Assembly: GCA_947584595.1 (NCBI GenBank)
Contig: CANPWP010000013.1
Location: 1 to 49,836, forward strand
DNA: 49,836 nucleotides
Direction: 5' to 3'
DNA from: an uncultured Clostridia bacterium
GTDB taxonomy: Bacteria; Bacillota; Clostridia; Oscillospirales; Acutalibacteraceae
In this document: positions 1-6,615 of the stretch, one piece after another
How positions within the stretch are numbered: the first letter of the stretch is position 1
Layout of the letters: the number at the start of each line of letters is the position of its first letter
Made by a program: the position numbers and the translations under genes
The notes under the pieces: model-generated
The model's database searches: none
What the model saw: the letters and a program-made list of their open reading frames with translations, nothing else
Told to the model about the DNA's origin: nothing

Positions 1-69
1 TTGGTCAAGCGGTTAAGACTCCGGCCTCTCACGCCGGCAACGCGGGTTCGATTCCCGCACGAGTCACCA
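1..69 (+). tRNA. tRNA-Glu (anticodon CTC), 5' end outside the window
   Basis: The window starts just after the 5' acceptor strand. What is seen is a D arm (GGTC/GACT), an anticodon stem CCGGC/GCCGG around the 7-base loop CTCTCAC (anticodon CTC, glutamate), a T arm GCGGG/CCCGC with a TTCGATT loop, the 3' acceptor strand ACGAGTC, discriminator A and an encoded CCA ending at 69. It sits upstream of a 5S rRNA, a usual position next to an rRNA operon. Its last part is repeated at 245-274. Confidence 0.9.
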
Positions 70-77
70 GAAGTTTT

Positions 78-244
78 TCAAAAGAAGAACCTAAAGAAAA
101 GGTAATTAAGTTATAGGGAAAAATGAATCGAACCCGAGAGGGTCTTAGAGTAAAGAAAATGTTTCGGTGAAACATTTTTAGCTAAGAGCGGCGAGCACGG
201 TACCGAAAATTCGGTGTGCGAGCCATCAAATGCGAAGCATTTGG
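78..244. other. Hairpin-rich spacer between the tRNA and its duplicated 3' end
   Basis: Non-coding. It holds several short palindromes: AAAATGTTTC/GAAACATTTT (about 158-177), CCGAAAATTCGG (about 203-214) and CAAATGC/GCATTTG (about 227-243). No promoter or gene was recognised. The spacer lies between two copies of the tRNA-Glu 3' end, so it is probably an inserted or duplicated segment. Confidence 0.4.
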
Positions 245-274
245 TCGATTCCCGCACGAGTCACCAGAAGTTTT
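245..274 (+). repeat. Duplicated 3' end of tRNA-Glu
   Basis: A 30-bp exact direct copy of 48-77, covering the 3' part of the T arm, the acceptor strand, the CCA and a few bases after it. No tRNA body precedes it, so it cannot be a functional tRNA. Direct repeats of a tRNA 3' end are the usual footprint of integrase-type elements (attL/attR), but the 167-bp spacer has no integrase. Confidence 0.75.
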
Positions 275-321
275 CATAAAAGGGATTCATTGTGCATAAA
301 ATTGTAGAAGAAGAAAATAAT

Positions 322-440
322 AGTTGGTGTTGATGACGCTGAGGGTCCACCTGTTCCCATACCGAACACAGAAGTTAAGCTCAGTAGTGCCGAAGATAGT
401 TGGCTGGCGACGGCCTGTGAAAATAGGAAGATGCCAACAC
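322..440 (+). rRNA. rrf: 5S ribosomal RNA
   Basis: The conserved 5S core CCATACCGAACACAGAAGTT lies at about 358-377, and the 5' strand GTTGGTGT (323-330) pairs with 3' ATGCCAAC (431-438) to close helix I. The length of about 117 nt is normal for bacterial 5S rRNA. The ends are inferred from helix I. A short hairpin (ACACCC/GGGTGT, about 448-463) follows. Confidence 0.92.
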
Positions 441-471
441 AATGCGATACACCCAATAGGGTGTTTTGCGA

Positions 472-502
472 TATATTCCTCCATAGCTCAGTCGGTAGAG
501 CG
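472..502 (+). repeat. Truncated 5' half of tRNA-Asn
   Basis: A 31-bp exact copy of 652-682, containing the first 26 bases of tRNA-Asn (acceptor 5' strand and D arm) with 5 bases before it. After 502 the sequence departs and has no anticodon or T arm, so it is a non-functional fragment. The 149-bp spacer to the intact gene holds two small hairpins (AGTGT/ACACT at about 503-527 and AAATCC/GGATTT at about 564-581). Confidence 0.75.
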
Positions 503-656
503 AGTGTACACAAATATACCCGACACTATTGCTTAGTTTGAGGAACAACTAAATATGTTGTTTAAATCCGCTACCGGGGATTTAAGCAACGAAAAAGATT
601 GCTTTTTGCGCAGTCTTAACAAAAATCTTTGGCAAAAGTCAAAGAAAATTGTATAT

Positions 657-732
657 TCCTCCATAGCTCAGTCGGTAGAGCGCATGACTGTTAATCATGA
701 TGTCACTGGTTCGAGCCCAGTTGGGGGAGCCA
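657..732 (+). tRNA. tRNA-Asn (anticodon GTT)
   Basis: Complete cloverleaf: acceptor TCCTCCA (657-663) pairs with TGGGGGA (722-728) with one G-T pair; anticodon stem CATGA/TCATG encloses CTGTTAA, giving anticodon GTT; T stem ACTGG/CCAGT; discriminator G and encoded CCA (730-732). A terminator hairpin follows directly. Confidence 0.95.
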
Positions 733-734
733 CG

Positions 735-768
735 AAGGCTGTAGAATTTATTTTCTACAGCCTTTTTT
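735..768 (+). terminator. Rho-independent terminator of the rRNA/tRNA block
   Basis: AAGGCTGTAGAA pairs with TTCTACAGCC and is followed by a run of six T. It lies 3 bases after tRNA-Asn. Confidence 0.85.
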
Positions 769-867
769 AATGCCTATAAAAATAGAGTCTGCATATTTTA
801 ATGAAAGAAAATATATCTTCCTATCAGCTAAAAAATTTATATAAATTGGTTTATTGAAGGTGATATA

Positions 868-1764
868 ATGAAAGGAATTATACTCGCCGGAGGTTCCGGC
901 ACAAGACTATATCCATTAACAAAGGTAACATCAAAGCAACTTTTGCCCATATATGATAAGCCTATGATATATTATCCAATGTCAGTTTTGATGAATGCAG
1001 GAATTCGTGATATTTTAATTATCTCTACTCCTCAGGATACACCACGATTTAGAACACTCCTCGGTGACGGTAAACAATTCGGAGTTGCTCTTTCGTATGC
1101 AGTACAGCCATCCCCCGACGGACTCGCTCAGGCTTTCATAATTGGTGCAGATTTTATAAAAAATGATTCCGTTGCAATGATTCTCGGTGACAATATATTT
1201 GCCGGACAAGGATTAAAGGAGCGTTTGCTGAAAGCTGTTGATAATGCTGAAAGCGGTAAGGTTGCTACAATTTTCGGTTACTATGTCGATGACCCCGAGC
1301 GCTTTGGAATAGTAGAATTTGACAAAGATGGCAGAGCGATATCAATTGAGGAGAAGCCTAAAAATCCCAAAAGTAATTATTGCGTAACAGGACTTTATTT
1401 TTACGATAACAATGTTGTAGAATATGCAAAGAACTTAAAACCGTCTGAGAGAGGCGAACTTGAGATAACTGATTTAAACCGAATATATCTCAATAATAAT
1501 GCTATGAATGTGGAATTACTCGGTCAGGGATTTACATGGCTTGATACGGGTACACATGAAAGTCTTGCCGAGGCAACGGAATTTGTAAAAACAGTAGAAC
1601 AACATCAACATAGAAAAATAGCTTGTATCGAAGAAATTGCTTTTTTAAACGGTTGGATAACAAGAGAGGATGTCTATATAATTTATGAAGGGTTGAAAAA
1701 GAATCAGTACGGGAAATATCTTAAAGATGTACTTGACGGAAAATACCTGGATGGTCTGCGTTGA
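868..1764 (+). CDS. rfbA: Glucose-1-phosphate thymidylyltransferase
   Basis: First step of dTDP-L-rhamnose synthesis: dTTP plus glucose-1-phosphate gives dTDP-glucose and pyrophosphate, in the cytoplasm. The 298-residue length is normal. The N-terminal nucleotide-binding loop [11 protein letters not shown] (residues 8-18) is intact, as are the metal/substrate region LGDNIF (about residues 106-111) and [10 protein letters not shown]. The start is supported by AGGTGA eight bases upstream. It is first of four genes in pathway-complete order with short gaps (about 20-40 bp), so rhamnose is probably made here for a surface polysaccharide. No glycosyltransferase lies in the window. Confidence 0.97.
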   Translation: MKGIILAGGSGTRLYPLTKVTSKQLLPIYDKPMIYYPMSVLMNAGIRDILIISTPQDTPRFRTLLGDGKQFGVALSYAVQPSPDGLAQAFIIGADFIKNDSVAMILGDNIFAGQGLKERLLKAVDNAESGKVATIFGYYVDDPERFGIVEFDKDGRAISIEEKPKNPKSNYCVTGLYFYDNNVVEYAKNLKPSERGELEITDLNRIYLNNNAMNVELLGQGFTWLDTGTHESLAEATEFVKTVEQHQHRKIACIEEIAFLNGWITREDVYIIYEGLKKNQYGKYLKDVLDGKYLDGLR

Positions 1765-1804
1765 AATATTAAATGTAAGAAATACATAAGGAGAGATGAT
1801 GTAT

Positions 1805-2824
1805 ATGACAATAATTGTGACAGGAGGAGCAGGATTTATAGGCTCTAACTTTGTTTTTTATATGTTAAAAAAATACTCGAATTATCGTATAGTTTGCATG
1901 GATAAACTGACGTACGCCGGTAATTTATCTACACTTGAATCAATAATGGATAACAAAAATTTCAGATTTGTAAAAGCAGACATATGTGACAGAAGTGCCG
2001 TATATAAGCTTTTTGAAGAGGAAAAGCCTGATATTGTAGTCAACTTTGCAGCGGAATCTCACGTTGACCGCTCTATTGATAATCCCCAAATATTTTTGCA
2101 AACAAACATTATAGGCACTGCAACCTTAATGGATGCGTGCAGAAAACATGGAATAAAGCGCTATCATCAGGTTTCCACTGACGAAGTTTACGGCGATCTT
2201 CCTCTCGAGAGACCAGACTTGTTTTTTACGGAGAAAACACCTTTGCACACAAGCAGTCCATATAGCAGTTCAAAGGCAGGTGCAGATTTGCTTGTGCTCT
2301 CATATTACAGAACCTACGGTTTGCCAGTTACCGTTTCAAGGTGCAGTAACAACTATGGACCATACCATTTTCCTGAAAAGCTGATACCACTGACAATCGT
2401 AAACGCACTCAACGATAAACCTCTGCCTGTTTACGGAAAGGGACTTAATGTGAGGGATTGGCTTTATGTTGAGGATCACTGCAAGGCAATAGATTTGATA
2501 ATTCATAAGGGCAAGGTCGGAGAAATTTACAATATCGGCGGTCACAACGAGATGAGAAATATTGATATTGTTAAAATTATTTGCAAGGAGCTGAATAAGC
2601 CTGAAAGTCTCATAACATATGTGACAGATAGAAAGGGTCACGATATGCGTTATGCAATAGATCCTACAAAAATTCATTCAGAGCTAGGCTGGTTTCCTGA
2701 AACAAAGTTTGAGCAGGGAATAAAAAAGACGATCAAGTGGTATCTCGATAATCATCAGTGGTGGGAAAACATTATAAGCGGAGAGTACAAAAGTTATTAC
2801 GAAAAAAAGTTTAATATCAAATGA
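1805..2824 (+). CDS. rfbB: dTDP-glucose 4,6-dehydratase
   Basis: Second rhamnose step: oxidises dTDP-glucose at C4 with bound NAD+ and dehydrates to dTDP-4-keto-6-deoxyglucose. An extended short-chain dehydrogenase fold is shown by GGAGFIGSNF near the N-terminus, the TDEVYGDL segment and the catalytic YSSSKAG (YxxxK). About 339 residues, the family length. Three ATGs (1796, 1799, 1805) follow AAGGAGAG (1788-1795). I chose 1805 because the protein then begins MTIIVTGG as in the family; 1799 has the better ribosome-site spacing and is possible. It lies 40 bp after rfbA. Confidence 0.96.
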   Translation: MTIIVTGGAGFIGSNFVFYMLKKYSNYRIVCMDKLTYAGNLSTLESIMDNKNFRFVKADICDRSAVYKLFEEEKPDIVVNFAAESHVDRSIDNPQIFLQTNIIGTATLMDACRKHGIKRYHQVSTDEVYGDLPLERPDLFFTEKTPLHTSSPYSSSKAGADLLVLSYYRTYGLPVTVSRCSNNYGPYHFPEKLIPLTIVNALNDKPLPVYGKGLNVRDWLYVEDHCKAIDLIIHKGKVGEIYNIGGHNEMRNIDIVKIICKELNKPESLITYVTDRKGHDMRYAIDPTKIHSELGWFPETKFEQGIKKTIKWYLDNHQWWENIISGEYKSYYEKKFNIK

Positions 2825-2852
2825 TCTGTTAGTTTTAAATTGAGGATAAAAT

Positions 2853-3767
2853 ATGAAAATTTTTGTAACAGGAGTCTCAGGACAGCTTGGGTATGATGTA
2901 ATAAATGAATTGAATAAACGGGGTCATCAGGCAATAGGCAGCGACATTCACCCTGCTTTCAATTATGTGTACAGAAATTCCGAAGTCTCGAAAAATACTT
3001 ATGTTCAGCTCGACATTACCGATAAAGAGGCTGTTAAAAAGGTTATTGCAAAAATCAAACCCGACGCTGTTGTACACTGCGCCGCATGGACAGCAGTTGA
3101 TCTTGCAGAGGACAAAGATAAAAGAGATACGGTTTTCGGAATAAATGCTGATGGAACTAAATATATTTCGCAAGCCTGCAAAAATAACAATTGCAAGATG
3201 ATTTATATAAGTACTGATTATGTGTTTGACGGGCACGGAAACAAGCCATGGCAGCCTGACTGTAAGGACTATAACCCTCTCAATATATACGGAAAATCAA
3301 AGCTCAAAGGAGAACTTGCCGTCAGTAATATTTTGGATAAATACTTTATCGTAAGAATTGCGTGGGTATTTGGAGTAAACGGAAAAAATTTCGTCAAAAC
3401 TATGCTGGATATCGGCAAGAAGTACAACAGTGTAAAAGTAGTTAATGATCAAATCGGTACGCCAACATATACTTTTGATTTGGCACGTTTGCTTGTCGAT
3501 ATGCTTGAAAGTGACAAATACGGATATTATCATGTGACAAATGAGGGTGAATATATTTCCTGGTATGACTTTACCTGTGAAATACTTAAGCAGGCAGGTA
3601 TAAAAACAGAAGTTATTCCCGTGACGACAGAGGAATATGGCAATTCAAAGGCAGCTCGTCCGTTTAACAGCAGGCTTGATAAAAGCAAATTGATAGAAAA
3701 TGGCTTTACACCCCTGCCAATATGGCAGGATGCGTTAAAGAGATATTTAAGAGAAATTGGCTATTGA
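2853..3767 (+). CDS. rfbD: dTDP-4-dehydrorhamnose reductase
   Basis: Last rhamnose step: NAD(P)H-dependent reduction of dTDP-4-keto-L-rhamnose to dTDP-L-rhamnose. Seen: Rossmann motif GVSGQLGYDV at residues 7-16, STDYVFDG, and the YGKSKLKGE active-site segment (YxxxK). 304 residues is slightly longer than the usual 285-300, with a longer loop after the first strand. It is placed before rfbC, so gene order differs from pathway order, which is common in these operons. Confidence 0.95.
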   Translation: MKIFVTGVSGQLGYDVINELNKRGHQAIGSDIHPAFNYVYRNSEVSKNTYVQLDITDKEAVKKVIAKIKPDAVVHCAAWTAVDLAEDKDKRDTVFGINADGTKYISQACKNNNCKMIYISTDYVFDGHGNKPWQPDCKDYNPLNIYGKSKLKGELAVSNILDKYFIVRIAWVFGVNGKNFVKTMLDIGKKYNSVKVVNDQIGTPTYTFDLARLLVDMLESDKYGYYHVTNEGEYISWYDFTCEILKQAGIKTEVIPVTTEEYGNSKAARPFNSRLDKSKLIENGFTPLPIWQDALKRYLREIGY

Positions 3768-3789
3768 GTTCTAATAAGGGGATGTATAT

Positions 3790-4392
3790 ATGGGACAAAT
3801 TAAAGTGAAAAAAGCACCAATTGATGGGCTTTATGTTATAGAACCGACTGTTCATGGCGACAGTCGCGGATATTTTATGGAGACTTACAATCAGAACGAT
3901 ATGAGGGACTCAGGACTTGATATGGTGTTCGTTCAGGATAATCAGAGTATGTCTGAAAAAGGCGTGCTTAGAGGGCTGCATTTTCAAAAGCAGTATCCGC
4001 AGGGAAAGCTTGTGCGTGTGATAAAGGGCAGAGTTTTTGATGTAGCTGTTGATTTACGTATAGAAAGCAAAACCTATGGCAAATGGTATGGGGTAGAACT
4101 TAGCAAGGAAAACAAAAAGCAATTTTATATTTCTGAAGGCTTTGCACACGGTTTTCTTGTTTTGTCTGATACCGCCGAATTTTGCTATAAGGTTACTGAT
4201 TTTTACCATCCGAACGATGAGGGCGGACTTGCGTGGAATGATCCATTAATTGGTATAGAATGGCCTGAACTTTGCGGTGTTTATAACGGTTCAGCCTCAG
4301 CTGCTGGTTATACGCTTTCTGACGGTACACCGCTTAATTTAAGCGATAAAGATCAGAAATGGTTGGGGATAAGAGATACTTTTAGATTTTAG
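3790..4392 (+). CDS. rfbC: dTDP-4-dehydrorhamnose 3,5-epimerase
   Basis: Third rhamnose step: double epimerisation at C3 and C5 of dTDP-4-keto-6-deoxyglucose. A cupin-type protein of 200 residues. Recognisable motifs are SRGYFMETYNQ, the catalytic-histidine segment GVLRGLHFQ and GFAHGFLVLS. Ribosome site AAGGGG lies about 8 bases before the ATG. It is last gene of the four-gene rfb operon; the flank beyond 4392 is AT-rich and ends at an insertion element, with no clear terminator. Confidence 0.96.
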   Translation: MGQIKVKKAPIDGLYVIEPTVHGDSRGYFMETYNQNDMRDSGLDMVFVQDNQSMSEKGVLRGLHFQKQYPQGKLVRVIKGRVFDVAVDLRIESKTYGKWYGVELSKENKKQFYISEGFAHGFLVLSDTAEFCYKVTDFYHPNDEGGLAWNDPLIGIEWPELCGVYNGSASAAGYTLSDGTPLNLSDKDQKWLGIRDTFRF

Positions 4393-4478
4393 ATTATTTT
4401 ATCGCTTTTACTTACTTTTTTAGTATTGATATAGAGCGTATGTTTCAGAATATTATAATGTTAAAAACTTAATATTAA

Positions 4479-5258
4479 GGCTCTATGTCAATAGTTGGGG
4501 TAAACCCGAAAAAAGAGAATTAGATATAAACAAGCGATAGTAAATCAAGCTGTCGCTTGTTTTTGTATTTGCGTATCTTTTAGGAAGTATATCTAAAACA
4601 ACTTTGTTAACAGGGTCTGTGAGAATGCATTGGTATTTTTTCCATTTGTATTTCCTTTAAATTCATCAATAGAAAGAGCCACAGGGAGTTCTTTTAGAGA
4701 ATAGGAAACTAAATCGAATATTCTGATAACAGTGCTGACGGAGAGGTTAACCTCTCTGGCAAGGCTTGAAAAAGATACTTCATTTCTTAATTTGTCAATG
4801 ATATACGAGCAAAGTCTGTTAGTCATACGATAATATCTTGGAAGGAAGGAGTTCTTCTCAAAGAAGCGTTTGCCGCAAGAACAACTATATAGTCTTTTTT
4901 TGAGATGAATATAAAAGAATTTGCCGAAAGCAGGAATATCTTCTATAACTTGTTCACGGTAATCATGAACTTTATCAGTCAGTTCACCACAGCAAGGACA
5001 TTTATGAGGTTTCCGTTTTAAATGACAGAAAAGATGAATAGAATTATCAAATTCCTCAATTTTTTCTATCTCAATGTCTTGCAATACTATGAGTTTTTCG
5101 GTAAAATGTTTGTAGAGCATATTTTTAAACCTCCGTTTCTGGTTTATTGTCAATTCCAGTTTAACGGATTTGTTTAAAATATGCTCTACTTTTTTTGCTT
5201 TCTTATTATTTTTATTTTTGTAGGCTCTATTTGTTACTCCAACATTTATTATAGAGCC
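4479..5258 (-). mobile_element. ISL3-type insertion sequence, internally deleted (780 bp)
   Basis: Imperfect terminal inverted repeats beginning GGCTCTAT are seen at 4479 (plus strand) and 5258 (minus strand), sharing a further AA-TA-TTGG-GTAA pattern. The element is flanked by a perfect 8-bp duplication, AATATTAA at 4471-4478 and 5259-5266; ISL3 elements make 8-bp target duplications. The full family length is about 1.3-1.5 kb, so roughly half, including the catalytic domain, is missing. It inserted about 85 bp after rfbC. Confidence 0.88.
4593..5120 (-). pseudogene. ISL3-family transposase remnant (frameshifted, C-terminus lost)
   Basis: The N-terminal zinc-binding part (CPCCGELTDKVHDYR, then CSCGKRF), the helix-turn-helix and the start of the catalytic domain (SIDEFKGN) are present. 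The start at 5120 is supported by GGAGG about 9 bases upstream. Directly after SIDEFKGN the frame is lost at a run of six A on the coding strand (4636-4641). One extra base would restore a family-like continuation (K-Y-Q-C-I-L-T-D-P). Even so, the coding sequence stops matching about 25 codons later, where the internal deletion begins. Not functional. Confidence 0.85.
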
Positions 5259-5349
5259 AATATTAAATACAAACAACAAAGTCTGTGAGTTTCAAGCGGT
5301 TCTCACTGTAGGGTTTACAATGATCTGTGACAAGAAGTAAAATAAGAAT

Positions 5350-5422
5350 AGCAAATAGAGGGTAACTGTGTTAAGGTTAAGTTGCCAATAAAAACCGAAA
5401 GGCAGATGTACCTCTATTCGCT
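5350..5422 (+). promoter_or_regulatory. Long-range hairpin abutting the transposase start codon
   Basis: AGCAAATAGAGG (5350-5361) can pair with CCTCTATTCGCT (5411-5422), which ends at the base before ATG 5423; one A-C mismatch. The same structure occurs in the other copies with paired changes (45738-45807 and 49528-49598). It probably masks the translation start. Confidence 0.55.
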
Positions 5423-6381
5423 ATGAATAAGATAACACAAACAGCCCGATATAGGCATGTCCTAATTTTGTATGCGAGGAAACACGGTGTAACAAAAGCA
5501 GCAATACGTTACCGTACGAAACGTCATTATATCTACCGTTGGATAAAGCGGTACGACGGAGCACTGCAATCTTTGGAGGACCGTTCGCACCGGCCCCACA
5601 GCCACCCGAATCAGCGCCGGTCCGATGAGATCAAGCTCATCGACGACATGCGCCGCCGGAATCCAAATGCAGGGCTTGTTGTGTTCTGGGTTAAGTTAAA
5701 GCAGCGGGGTTACAGCAGAACCGTCTCTGGTCTGTACAAGTTTTTAAGGGAAAGAGGGCAGATGGCGGTAAAATTACCTAGCCCCAAATATGTTCCAAAA
5801 CCGTATCATCAGGCAGATTATCCAGGGCAAAAGGTTCAGATTGACGTTAAATACGTCCCTATTTCCTGTCTGGTCGGCGCCGCTGCCGAGGAAGCCAAGG
5901 AAAATGGCGGTTATTATTACACCAATATACCTTCATTGACGAATACAGCCGGTTCCGTTATCTGGAAGCATTCAAGGAACATAATTCTTTTTCTTCATCA
6001 GAGTTCATCAAACACTGTGTCAATCGATTCCCGTATGCTATAGAGTGTGTACAGACAGACAACGGCGGCGAATTTACCAACAGACTTAATGCCCAATGCT
6101 CCGATAAGAAAACTCTCTTTAAACTTACCTTACAAAACCTCGGTATTATGCATAAACTCATTAAACCTTATACGCCCAGACATAACGGCAAGGTTGAGAG
6201 AAGTCACAGAAAGGATAATGAATATTTTTATGCTACGCACAAGTTCTATTCCTTTGAAGATTTCAAAACGCAGTTAGCTGTTCACAACAGAGAATATAAT
6301 AAATTCCCTATGCATCCTTTAAATTGGAAATCTCCTGCTGATTATATTAACGCCTTTCTTTCTACCGGTGAAGTTTTCTAA
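5423..6381 (+). pseudogene. IS481-family transposase, 2-bp frameshift
   Basis: N-terminal helix-turn-helix (TKAAIRYRTKRHYIYRWIKR), then an RNase-H-fold DDE integrase core: VQIDVKYVP, after the shift IDEYSRFRY, then QTDNGGEFTNR and the PYTPRHNGKVERSHR segment with the final E. The frame breaks at an ACAC dinucleotide (5919-5922); removing two bases restores YYYQYTFIDEY and the frame then stays open to the stop at 6381. Intact length would be about 318 residues. One small lesion suggests recent inactivation. Confidence 0.88.
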
Positions 6382-6426
6382 TTTTGTAACTCATTATTGA
6401 CAAACCTACATAATAAAACTCCAATT

Positions 6427-6520
6427 AAAAAGCAGCCAGTGGTTAGCCCTATTCGAGCAGACAGCACCATATATAAACACTCTTTTGTGCCCGACTGTTT
6501 CCGAGCAGTTTCCTATAAAG
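6427..6520 (-). ncRNA. Candidate structured RNA, copy 1
   Basis: About 94 nt, closely similar to 15217-15310. On the minus strand it has a 5' hairpin (ACTGCT-CGGA-AACAGT), then CAGTCGG, which can pair with CTGGCTG just before a T run at the 3' end, giving a terminator-like ending. Differences between the copies mostly keep pairing through G-T pairs. It lies after the terminator of the dockerin gene at 6616-9039. I could not assign it to a known RNA family. Confidence 0.45.
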
Positions 6521-6527
6521 TTAAAAA

Positions 6528-6565
6528 GCAAATGCCCTGACAGATTACTATGTCGGGGCATTCGC
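6528..6565 (-). terminator. Terminator of the dockerin starch-binding gene
   Basis: On the minus strand GCGAATGCCCCGACA pairs with TGTCAGGGCATTTGC and is followed by CTTTTT. It lies 51 bp past the stop codon at 6616. A sister hairpin of nearly the same sequence lies at 18359-18397. Confidence 0.8.
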
Positions 6566-6615
6566 ACATTAATTATTCATATAAAATGTTAATTATTAAA
6601 AGTAAAAACAATTAT

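Larger units (their letters stand above)
5307..6410 (+). mobile_element. IS481-type insertion sequence, copy 1 (about 1.1 kb)
   Basis: Ends are imperfect inverted repeats: TGTAGGGTTTACAATGATCT at 5307 and, on the opposite strand from 6410, TGTAGGTTTGTCAATAATGA. It encloses one transposase gene with a conserved hairpin just before its start codon. Related copies or fragments occur at 45694, 47386, 48551 and 49762. No clear target duplication is seen. Confidence 0.82.
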
